Shown: one piece after another, positions 46,751 through 56,588 of the stretch | How positions within the stretch are numbered: the stretch's first letter is position 1 | Layout of the letters: every line of letters begins with the position of its first letter | NCBI GenBank assembly: GCA_964036045.1 | Contig: OZ038379.1 | Coordinates: forward strand, 71,764,719 to 71,828,718 | Length of the DNA: 64,000 nucleotides | Source of the DNA: Eutreptiella sp. 'Long Island Sound 2002' | Lineage: Eukaryota > Euglenozoa > Euglenophyceae > Eutreptiales > Eutreptiaceae | Direction: 5' to 3' | Notes under the pieces: model-generated | The model's input: only the letters and a program-made list of their open reading frames with translations | Databases searched by the model: none | Told to the model about the DNA's origin: nothing | Translations under genes and position numbers: made by a program

Positions 46751-47015
46751 GGACGAGGCGCTGGGCTCGCGATCCAAGCTGAGAGAGTACGTGGACTCCA
46801 AGAGGAGATTGGTGGCGAAAAAGCTATGCTACGCTAGGCCTACCCGCCGCTCATGGCCGTGGAAGCAAGGGTCTATGGGATATATCTCCCAACTGAAGGA
46901 GGACCTGGAACAGAAGATTACCACCTGGCAACGAGAGGTGGCTCCGAAGCTCATGAAGAGCGTGTGGGGTGCTCATGTGAGGACTCGAGAGGAGGATGAA
47001 CTCTCAGAGGAATGA
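46751..47015 (+). pseudogene. Trailing fragment of the module 4 element
   Basis: About 88 codons (SKLREYVDSKRR ... TWQREVAPKL ... REEDELSEE) in a different frame from the preceding segment, ending at 47,013-47,015. It probably belongs to the linker between the methyltransferase-like domain and RT. No RT follows: the next sequence is the repeat-rich start of the LINE remnant. I do not recognise a domain. Confidence 0.4.
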
Positions 47016-47035
47016 GTATGCGAATCCCCTTGACC

Positions 47036-47700
47036 AACCTCACCATCAGCATCACCAGCGGCACCCTCCACCAGGATTGGCGAGGAATTGGCCCGACACC
47101 AAAGGCAACCAACGCCGCCAGGACCTACGAGCGGACCGACCACCAACGCCCACCAGGCCCTTTTCCAGGAGTGGCGAGGGCCCATGCCCAGAACCGCCGC
47201 CGACCACCCATGCGCGGACCAACACCCGGAGCATCACCGGCAGCACCCTCACCGTCGGCATCACCAGCGACGGGAACACCCGGTACGTCACCTACACCAC
47301 CCTCACCAACAGCAACATCAGCGGCACCACCATCCAGTGCAAAGATGCGTCATCGCCTACAAGATCCTCACCACCGGCCTCATCAACCTCACCATCACCG
47401 AGAACGTCACCGACAGCACCCTCGCAAACAAACGGTCCTGATATGTCGAAACCCCCGTCGCTGTTTCCAGGAACAGTGACATCACCGCCACCTGTTATAT
47501 CACCGGCAGCGCCGTCACCACCGGCACCACCAGCGACACCACAAACCAGCACCTCCACTCACCATCGGCGTCACCAGCGACACCATCGCCCGGTGCTTCG
47601 ACTCGAACACCCTCACCATCGGCATCACAAACACCACCATCACCGGAAAAACCGCACCAGCACGACACCAGGCCACGGGACGCCGCACACCCGGACGGGA
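47036..47700. repeat. Degenerate short-period repeat (CACC/ATCACCAGCG type)
   Basis: Loose repetition of ACCATCAGCATCACCAGCGG and CCTCACCGTCGGCATCACC-like phrases, with units of roughly 15-35 bp. C and A dominate and T is scarce on the plus strand. All three plus frames are open for 70-240 codons as a result. It sits directly before the LINE coding remnants and may be a 5'-UTR repeat array of that LINE. Confidence 0.55.
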
Positions 47701-48041
47701 CGCAGCGGAGAATAAAGACACACTGGAGCACGACACGCAGCGCGAGTCTCGGCACGCCCAAACCCCCCGGGCCACGAAGCACCACCAACCACACGCGGCA
47801 CGCCCCCGCTAAGACACGCAAGGCACACACGCCACAGGACACATCGAACGCCACCCACACCCCCACCAGCACCCCGCCACGACGTGGGACACTGGACAGC
47901 GAGCCACTGCAGCCCCACGACCTGAGGCCCGCGCCGGGGCGGCCAGGCCAATAAGCGCAACACACCACACCCCAGGGATCAGAGGTCACGGGAAACAGCA
48001 GACCGAGCACACCGCCACCCACACGCATCACCCACCCTGCC

Positions 48042-49074
48042 ATGCACTGCCCCGCGACACAAAAACCACAACGCCCCCCTGCTTCCCCCGACAGGACGTG
48101 CGCTGCAGCCCAGTGCCCGTGGGACGACTACTACGACATCCTCCTGGCCATCCAACACCTACTGGCAGCCAAGGCCCCATGCCCACACGCCCAGCAGCAT
48201 ACCCTAAACCCCCAAGAGCCCGACCACCCCATGCAATGCCACCCCATATCCCCCGCAGCCGCCGCAGACCAGAACACGGAGCACCAGCAGAAGGGATCCG
48301 ACCGCACCGCCACGCCCCCAGCGCTCCCCCCGACAAAGGACATCTACGCCACACTGGCCACCACCCTAGCCTAACCTATGGACGCCGAGCAATACTACCA
48401 ATGCGTCCTCCGAGAACTTTCTAGCGCATTACGCGACCCTCTAGGGTCGGAGGCAGACGAAAGGGGGCGACAATGAGTGGGGCCCAGAGAACAACCTTCT
48501 CTGGGAAGACACGTGGCATGGTACCATGGACACCTTCCTGGAAGCGGCAGCCACAGGCTACCCCCGCCGGCCCTGGGACACCCGGCATGGCCTCCACGCC
48601 CTCCTTGCGTTCCACAGCTGGAAACATCACCACACCGTCACCCTCCACCCCCCCGACCACAATCTGCAACCATGGACACCTGCAGATGACGCCACCAACA
48701 CCAGCACCATACAGCAAGACCCCGCGAACCCGACTGGTTACCATCTTTCCTGGAGCGATCAGGCACCGCACCCCCCCGCCTCCCCGACCCTCCAGGACAT
48801 CTTCGCCACAGTCAGCGCAGGACTACAAGCAGCGAAATCCCCACAACAACCAGATGACAAGATGCCCCAAGCGCCGCCCCCACCAGCCGCACAGGAGCGC
48901 CCCCACCAAGAGCCCCTTGCGCACCCCATCGAGAAGATGGAACTCCCCCCGCAACACCGCACCACCCCGGACCGCGACGGGTTTGGAAACCTGCTGCGAG
49001 AATGGGCAATCCACAACGCCACGCTCCGGTGGGAAGAAATCACACCAGGACTTCAGGTCATCAGCCTCCAATGA
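48042..49074 (+). pseudogene. LINE ORF1-region remnant, first part
   Basis: Two frames carry protein-like text: 48,042-48,374 (CPWDDYYDILLAIQHLLAAK) and 48,526-49,074 (MDTFLEAAATGYPRRPWDTR, then FGNLLREWAIHNATLRWEE). Between them the frame changes and there are stops. The composition (His, Pro, Thr, Ala; C/A-rich codons) is the same as in the later endonuclease segment, which is why I group them as one LINE. I do not recognise a domain. Alternative: a separate element or low-complexity ORFs. Confidence 0.4.
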
Positions 49075-50363
49075 TCACCGAGCCCACCGACACCTGGACA
49101 CTACCGGCAAACCGCCACCGCCTCCTCCTCAACATCCATTGGGATGCCACCATCAAACCAACAGACGGAGACCCCATAATGGCGCCCCCCGCCCACGCCG
49201 TCCACATACCCCCACAAACCTCGTCAGCACCCGTGACGGTACACCCGGGCCCCACTCCATGGTAAGCCATCGTCATTTCCTACCCCACCCCCCAACGACC
49301 ACACACACACCTGGCACCACAGGTGGGAGGACATCCGTGGAGACCTCCTCCAAGAACACATAGGACTCACGCGCACTCACCGCACCCTCCAACTGGTGTG
49401 AGGAGTAGCCCAGACGCCGCAAGGCATATGCACCCCGGGGTTATGGGCATACGCCACGCCCATAAGCCAACAAGCATCGGAGGACATCAGGTTCGCACTA
49501 TCCATCCAACAGGCCCAGACCCCAACTCCACACCGCAACACCCAAGGAGGCTACACCATTTGGTGGGCATATGAAGACCATGACACCCTCATCCCCAAAC
49601 CAGGCCCCGCCCCCCCCTAGACACCAACACCACCGCCCTTCTCCAGGCCGCGGCAGCAGCAGCCACCCAGGTGGGAGCCCCGGAAGCCTGGAGGCCACAA
49701 TACCTGGTCGAGACCAAAGTAGCGCCGCACGCGAAATCGCTAGAAAAATCCCCGGCGCCGAAGCTGCTCCACCCCCCACTAAAACTGGACATGGCGGAAG
49801 ACGCCCCCCACGACGAATGGGCGGCCCACTACATCATCACCCACAGCACCACCCGCAAAAGAGACGCCGCCAAGATCACTGTCACCCGCCACCTCCCCCA
49901 CACCACACAGGTGTATGAGCTGACAGCCCCCAAACGTCCTCATCACCCATCGCTGACACAACGAGCAATACACCATATAGGCGGAGGAGACCGCCGCAAC
50001 CACCCTGTACACATGGGCAACACGGGGGGGCCTCCCACACCCCACCCTCCATCACGCCGCCTCCTGGCCGACACCCTTCCACAGGGCAGACCGCCCCAAC
50101 AAGAAGCCCAAATACACAGGCATACACACTCCCGCCCAAGAACCCCAGCACCGACGCGACGCAAGACGCAAGGCCCGCACCCTTCACGACGATTACACCA
50201 TCCCGCGCATAAGCCCCCCCCACACCAGAGTGTCAGATGCCACCCACATCACGGACTGCCTGAGCCCGTTGGCATCACGGGCAGGCGCCGTGTGGATCAG
50301 CGAGGGACACTCCCACACACGGGCGGTGGCGCGCCTCAACGACATCCAAACCCATAAACTACA
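49075..50363 (+). pseudogene. LINE remnant, broken middle part
   Basis: Short pieces in changing frames keep protein-like character, for example GGYTIWWAYEDHDTLIPKPG near 49,550, WAAHYIITHSTTRKRDAAKI near 49,820 and an open piece at 50,230-50,424 containing GAVWISEGHSHTRAV. Several frameshifts separate them. The region is best read as decayed coding sequence of the same element. The function is unknown. Confidence 0.35.
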
Positions 50364-51831
50364 GTGCCCTGTCGGACCCTTCGCCGTACACATCACCCCA
50401 TACGGCATCTACCACTCCCGATGAGAGCACGACGACCCACCCTGCTCCACTCCATGCACCTCGCGCCTGCGCCAACCGCTCCCGACCCCCACCATAACGG
50501 GCAACATGTACCTGGGCACTGTGCCAGGGGACCCAGGCATATACATCCTGCCCAACAGGTCCAGGGAACACACCATCCCCCTACACGGGGTAGGGTCCCT
50601 CGCCCTTGGACCGCCCCCACCAAAACACCAACACCAACACATCCCAGGGGACAGACGGTCGCCGGCGCCAGACTGGGAACAAAGGCCTACCAACGCGCTC
50701 TGGCCCACATCACCGTCAACCCCACAACCCACCTACCAAAGGACTTTGGCACGGAGCGCCACATCGTCCTGGAGAGACAAGCCCAGCACATCATCACCGC
50801 CGCCCTATACACCCTCGCAGCCCACAAACACCACTGGGACCCCACTGCCATCCCAGCTATGCCTCCACCACCGCAAGGCCCCAAAGACCCCCTCATCCCC
50901 TTCCACATCGATCAACTCCTACGCTGCAGGGCCATCCCACACCTTCAGCCCTCCCAGATGGAAATAGCCGTCGCATCATGGGACACCCTCGACACACCTC
51001 CCCAACATCCCGCGGTCCACATCCTCAAAGCGGACGCCCGATGGTGGTTCCTCCACTGGAAACACGGGGTCCTCATGGCGGACCAGGCCTGCACCCCAAA
51101 AGTACACCCGGAAGACCCCCCACAAGGCCGGCAGCGACTCCACCAAGCCACCACTGTCACAGGCCGAGAGAGCGCCCCGTGGGAAGCCCTCTACACGACA
51201 CTCTACTGGGCTCAAGGGTCCCCCAACGGTCCAGACACACCGGCACCCACAGAGGCCTGGGTCAAGCAGGCAAAGGCCATGAGGAACTACCACCTCCACC
51301 ACCCCTTTCGACGACAGCCCACCTGCACTGCAATGGCCCACAGACCCCCCGGAGACCGTATGGAAGCTCGCCGATCTCACGCGCAACCGCGTGAGGGCGG
51401 TCATGCAAATGCCGGCGGAGCCCTCGCTACGGGACCCAAGCCAGCAGGCTACACACCCCTTCTTTCAACCCCACGTCTTGCCAGTGCCACCACCTCCAGT
51501 CCCGCCAAAGCGAGTGCGGAGAAAAAGAGGCGCACCCGCCCCAAGCCCCCAACAGGCCAGAAAAGATGGCAAGGCAGCAACCTCCCAACCCCCCGCAGCC
51601 CCCCCGACCCTCGCTACCAACCCGGCGTCCGGCAAAAACGACGCCATGAACTTACTCCGGCAGGTGCCGGACACCTCAGCCCTTGTCATCCTCGCCACGG
51701 CCACAGTCGTGGACTACCTGGAGCCCCACTGTCACGAGCCCCTGACCCTACTCCCCCTGCCGGAAGGGCTAATGGTAGGACGCGCGTTAGGAGCCCCATT
51801 GAACACCACGGACTGGCCTGAGCAAATGTAA
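50364..51831 (+). pseudogene. LINE ORF1-region remnant, largest open part
   Basis: An open frame of 485 codons (50,364-51,821). Only about 50,690-51,300 of it reads like a folded protein: TKAYQRALAHITVNPTTHLP, then HIVLERQAQHIITAALYTLA and ADARWWFLHWKHGVLMADQA. Near 51,300 the sensible text moves to the next frame (51,391-51,831), with RAVMQMPAEPSLRDPSQQA, a KRVRRKRG basic patch and LVILATATVVDYLEPHCHEP, ending at TAA. So there is at least one frameshift or, less likely, an intron. I recognise no named domain. Position before an endonuclease suggests a LINE ORF1 or the ORF2 N-terminus. Confidence 0.45.
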
Positions 51832-52018
51832 AAGCGGACTTCCGACCATGTGCCCTGCGTGTACACTGCTGCACCCACCTGCCCTGCACCTTCAGCCTTC
51901 ACAGGAACAGGGCCTCACACAGAACGGCGCAGCGACCAGGGTAAACCACCCATTGGGCTGACAGGGAGCCACGAAAACCAGCAGGTTTTATTTTGAAACT
52001 GCAGGGCAAAGCGCGGGA

Positions 52019-52828
52019 TTGTGGCCTCCCGTGGACCCCGGCGTGCCCTGCAGAGTGCAAGGTCACGCCCCCCCACAGACCCCCGGAAGAACGCAAAGCA
52101 ACACCCCCCAGCAAGCAGAAAAGACGGCCTTTGGCGGCCCCCGGTGGCGCAGGGTGCTTCGACTTGCTGCTTGCTTCAGCCCACCCTGCCGGGACCGAGT
52201 GAGTTGTCTGAGGCGACTTGGGGCCCACATTTTTCGGGGCCCCCAACTGGCAATGACCGGAGACTCGGGCGGGCCAACCAGCAACCAGCAACCAACAACC
52301 CGGCGTCCGCCCCATTGGACCACTCCCCACCGCCCGCTCCAAGAATCCTCATCATCCTCCCTCCCGCCACACGCACCGCCGAAGCCCAAATTGTACCCAC
52401 AGTTCCAAAAAGGCACGAAAGTCGAACAGGCTTTCCGCAAAGACCACACGGGCCACTGGATCTGGTGTGAGGGTACGATCCAGTACCGCCTCCAGGACCC
52501 GGGGGGAAACGGCCGGGTGCGGATCCGGGTGACCGGGCACCGCCATAAGGAGCTCGACCAAGGGAGCAGCGCCCCGGACAAGCCACTGGGCGACACCTTG
52601 GAGCTCAACAGCGCCCACCCCATCCAACTCGTCACCCCCGAGAACAAGGCCCACAGGGGCACCAAATACACCAGGGAACTTCCCCCTGGAGTGCAGCCAG
52701 GGCCTCCCCCCACCAAGCCTGCCCAAGCGCCCATCACCCAGCAGACAGTCCCCGGGCCCCAATCCTCCTCCCAGACGGGGCAAGGGCCGGGGATGACGGC
52801 CTCCACAGCCCTGGCCCGCGCCCGCTGA
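52019..52828 (+). CDS. ORF with an SH3/Tudor-like segment preceding the LINE endonuclease
   Basis: 270 codons, of which the first ~110 are Pro/Arg-rich and may not be real coding. From about 52,385 the text becomes regular: YPQFQKGTKVEQAFRKDH, then WIWCEGTIQYRL, GRVRIRVTGHRHKEL and a Pro/Gln-rich tail. Short beta-strand-like segments with alternating hydrophobics and aromatic residues resemble small SH3/Tudor-like barrels, a weak inference. The endonuclease frame starts immediately after, overlapping the stop at 52,826-52,828 in another register, so the two could have been one ORF before a frameshift. Confidence 0.4.
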   Translation: MWPPVDPGVPCRVQGHAPPQTPGRTQSNTPQQAEKTAFGGPRWRRVLRLAACFSPPCRDRVSCLRRLGAHIFRGPQLAMTGDSGGPTSNQQPTTRRPPHWTTPHRPLQESSSSSLPPHAPPKPKLYPQFQKGTKVEQAFRKDHTGHWIWCEGTIQYRLQDPGGNGRVRIRVTGHRHKELDQGSSAPDKPLGDTLELNSAHPIQLVTPENKAHRGTKYTRELPPGVQPGPPPTKPAQAPITQQTVPGPQSSSQTGQGPGMTASTALARAR

Positions 52829-53783
52829 GGCTACCGTCAACGTCCGGAGGCTCAATCACCCGGCCATCACATACTCCAAGGACGCCACAGCCGCCCTCCA
52901 GGAGCTCCCGATGGCACAGGGGACGGAGTGGGTCCCACACCTTCTCACCTTCCAGGAGCAAGGCCTACAACGCGACGACCCTCCAGAACCCACCCCCATA
53001 TATTTCCCGGAGCAGAAAGCGTACAAATGCTACTGACACAAGGGGACCCCTCTATATGCCGGGACCGGCATCCACGTCCCCCTCGTCCACCACCTCAGCA
53101 TCCCAGGGAGACTGAGCCTCTATGAGATCGTCGGGGACGGATGGCAACTCAACGTCGTCAACACCCAGGTCCCCTTCGGCGACGCCACGGAACCCTTCCT
53201 CCAAGCCCTGGCCGAGGCATACCACCAGATGGCCATGCTCGCTGCCACCATCATCATCGGCAACTGAACGCCGCCCTCACCCAGGCGGACCGAGGAGGAC
53301 AGGCCACACCCCAGGACCATGCAGTCCAAAACACCCTCGAAATGCTGAGGCTCGTGGACCTGACGGCCAACCTTGAAGGCCAACCATCCCACTTCCCCCA
53401 CCAAACGGAGGCAACCCCCTCCCGCATCGACGTATGCTATGGCAACCCCACCACCATCATCCGGGCGGAGGCCGGATACGACCCCCTCCCACCTGGGACC
53501 CACAGGCCATAGGCCCCTGCATGTCCGCCTCACCATCCCTAACCTTCCCCCCAGCCCCCCAGAGGATGCGGACCAAGGCTTACCGTCCCCCCTGAAAGTG
53601 CCCCAACTGCACGACAAACAAGCCTGCTCCCAGTATCACAGGGCAACTGACCGCGCCCGGCGCAACCAACCAGACCCCACCGACTCACACCCATGCGCAC
53701 AGCCGCCATCGCCCGTGGTTTCCAGCAATACCCCCACGCTGAGGACGACCAGCCACCCACAACCTGAGAGACATGCTCCATGA
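52824..53783 (+). pseudogene. AP-type (EEP) endonuclease domain of a LINE, inactivated
   Basis: Protein-like text runs through three frames: ITYSKDATAALQEL and IYFPEQKAYKCY, TGA (53,034-53,036), then GIHVPLVHHLSIPGRLSLYE, DGWQLNVVNTQVPFGDA and TIIIGN. Here the conserved G-D-L/F-N motif has become G-N and a base is lost (53,259-53,267), shifting frame. The next part has NAALTQADRGG and SRIDVCYG (about 53,420-53,443); another shift restores HRPLHVRL (53,505-53,528), equivalent to the conserved C-terminal His motif of the endonuclease/exonuclease/phosphatase fold. The enzyme would nick target DNA to prime reverse transcription. The copy breaks off near 53,790 before any RT. Confidence 0.75.
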
Positions 53784-54102
53784 CCTCTGGCATGCGCTAA
53801 TGAAATTGAAGTGGCCCCAAATATTTGGTGTTTCACTCTCACTTGAGTTAGGCAAAGCCGCAACCGACCTCAAACCCTGCACTCAATGTGGACACTGGCC
53901 AATGCTCGGGATGTCTATTCCATGTGCTTCAAAGTATCGATTTCGCCCTGAAAGTGGGCATCCTCAGCAAAACATAGCTCTACAGGACAGGCAATCATCA
54001 TTCATGCACAGTGTGTGCTGCACATTGTTTCATGCCACATAATCACAATAATTGCAACTCGTGGATATTACTGCGCCAAACAAACACCAAGGTTGTTGCG
54101 AC
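53784..54102. other. Junction and short spacer, no gene
   Basis: The LINE text stops after CTCTGGCATGCGC near 53,795 and a new AT-richer sequence begins (TAATGAAATTGAAGTGGCC). The 300 bp that follow have no long frame and are probably the 3' flank of the minus-strand Penelope-like element. Confidence 0.5.
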
Positions 54103-56230
54103 CTACTTCATTCTCAGCGCTGTGCGCACGTGTCTCCTGAATAATTTACGAAGCGAGGCCAAAGGCTTCAAAATTGCAAATAAACGTGTTTTACCCTTCA
54201 AGAAAGGTAACCTTTTTTGTATGCAATGCAATACACGCGGCCACGACAGCTGTACCGCTGAATGATGCCATGCGCGAAGTATATGCACTCGGGGGATTCC
54301 CACCCTCACTCCACCCCCAATGACATTCGACTCGTGGCTCTCCACTTGACTCAGCGAGCATTGCACATCATCCACATGTGCCAATACCCGTTCACGTCGT
54401 GGTATCAATACCTTTGAACGTTCATCCCATGAAAGAATCATTTGTGTGACCACGTGTTTGGGATAATCCAACAATTCCAACGCCGTAGTTAACCTTCGTA
54501 GGCAAAGGGTATAAAAGCGCTCGTGGGAAAAAATACGTAGATACCTAATGCATTCGCCTCTAATCCATGAACATTTAGTGTGTCGGGGCACATTCGCCCG
54601 CCAAGGAATATAGGTGCATGCATGCGACGGCTTCAAATAGACACTTGTGCGTAGGGGGGCGATTGATACCACCCATATGTCCAAAAAAGCAATTCCACAG
54701 CGACTCGCTTTATCCACAAAAGTAAAGGCGAGATGTTTGGGGTATACCTTACACAAATGCGTGTTCAAATCCTGCACACTGAGACTCAAAGGGTGAACGG
54801 CGAAGCCGTCATCAATATAGCGCCATAATAGAATGTCCCGGGGCAGGGGGGAGCGTCTCTCATATGCCCTAAGAACCAATTGGGCCCAGGATCGAGCGCA
54901 GTTCGTTCCCATGGCAAAACCAATCAATTGCAAAAAGATGGCCACTCCCTCGTTGAGGAAGATGCAATGCGTAAACACTACATTCATGAGAAACTTTCCA
55001 AGGTACATATGCTCCTGGTAGTCCATATTCATATATGGGAACGATGTTTTCAACTCAACAAGTTGATCCCAAGGCATTTCGGCAAACAAACAATGTAGAA
55101 ATACACGTTCATGGCTCGAAATGGGTAGAGCGTCGGATTCATGTTGAAGAAAGTAGGCGCGCCAAAAATCCATCGCCATGGAGACATCGCTCCAACGGAA
55201 ATTCGTGTATAGAGTCTCAAAATCGAAAGTTGATATGCACCATTCTCTCCCATGCCCCCCGACCCCGGGTCAGAAGAAAATTTCCTCAACCTTTTGAGTA
55301 GGTCCAGCGTATCTAAAATGGGGGAGCAGAGGGGGTCATGGTGTCGATCTATCTTGAGCAAGATTGTGCCCATAGTGGCAAGTAGGATGGATGATGGTGT
55401 TGTTGCCCAACGAAACATGCCCACCACCGGTCGTGTTGGAAAACGCCCATTTGGTTTTAGGGCGAATCCCTCTTTATGTGTTTTTGCAAGTAAGTAGAAA
55501 TTCGCGAGGCGGGGTTTATGTTGAAAGTCCAAGAAAGTTTGTAGGAACTCCAACATCATCGGTGGCAAGAATGGCATAATGACTTGCTTAAGCTTATTTT
55601 GCCACTCCTCCGCCTTGTCTTCCCAAAGTGAAACCTCACTCACCTCTCCCACTCGTAAATACACATCGTGTCCATGCAATTGACCACGCATGTGAGCCGT
55701 GGCCTCGTACACATATGCATTTCGCGACACAACCAAAGATCCACCGTCCTTATCGGACGCCATGACAATGTGTTTATTCAAAAATGACTCCAACAAATGA
55801 GCATTAAATTTCACACCTCGTGTTGTGTAAGAATTACTCAAATGATCAATGTATTGCCGAATTTGTTGCAACACAATTCCAATCGATTTATCGATGCGCC
55901 ATACCTCTTGTTGTATTTTCTCTTCAACACTCGCATTCGGGGTCGTACCTTTCTTCACAAACATTCTTTTATAAGGAAAGGCATCAAACGAAGGATAGGA
56001 ATCTTTTGAGGTGTTTGGAAATTTATCATGAAAAACCGTCTATGTGAGTACCCGTTTGAGGTCCTCCAATTCATGTGGTACGGATTTGGATAACCTTGAC
56101 AAGAAGCGTTTCGTATCGGGAAAGGGGACAAACTTATTACCCAACATCAACAAAAGGGAAAGGTGTGGAGGCACTTCATCAATGTTGTCACCATGTAGAA
56201 CCTGCGGTTCGCTTACCGCCTGTAAGTGCG
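54103..56230 (-). pseudogene. Penelope-like element reverse transcriptase, two breaks
   Basis: Read on the minus strand, the frame is open from about 56,230 and begins with VPPHLSLLLMLGNKFVPFP, the pre-RT motif of Penelope-like elements. A TAG at 56,042-56,040 interrupts it, then the frame is open again from Met 55,964. Near 55,240-55,290, in a GGGGTCGGGGGG run, the sense moves to a second frame. That frame carries RT motif A (TFDFETLYTNF), motif B (GFAMGTNCA), motif C (YIDDGF, catalytic Asp pair kept), a CGIAFLD motif and a C-terminal helical part (IRGECIRYLRIFSHERFY), ending at 54,103. No GIY-YIG endonuclease is seen downstream, so this would be an endonuclease-lacking type or a truncated copy. 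Active-site residues are intact although the reading frame is not. Confidence 0.75.
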
Positions 56231-56588
56231 GCTAGCCCCATCTGCTCAGATTTTCAGACATTCTGCCCAGATTGGCTACATTTTGGTCATTTTCTTTGCT
56301 TCGGCGGAATTGCCGCCTCGCAGCTCAGTCACAGGATATTTCCTATTTATTTCTGATATGCCGGATTTGATTCCGCGGTCCATTTCCCGTAAATCCGCCG
56401 CGTTCCGCTATTTTAGCTGGAATCGCCATTTGCCGCTGACGCGCGCTCGCGGGCCAGATCGGCCAAACATTTTTACATAATTGGATTATTTAATTCTTTT
56501 CAGACAGTTTTGGACACTCAGATGTATTTAGAATAATTCCCCTCAATTTTCTTCATAGACTGGGATTTTCTGCCAGACCACAATCAGC
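56231..56588 (+). other. Leader / probable LTR-derived region of the gypsy element
   Basis: 358 bp between the Penelope-like frame and the gypsy gag ATG. AT-richer towards the right (56,470-56,560). No ORF. It should contain the 3' part of the 5' LTR, the primer-binding site and the leader, but I could not identify TG...CA ends or a convincing tRNA-complementary site, and the 3' LTR lies outside the window. Confidence 0.4.

Noticed and set aside
47036-47715. Ser/Thr/Pro-rich secreted or adhesin-like protein of about 240 codons
   Set aside because: All three plus frames are open over a degenerate C/A-rich repeat. There is no signal peptide and no frame preference.
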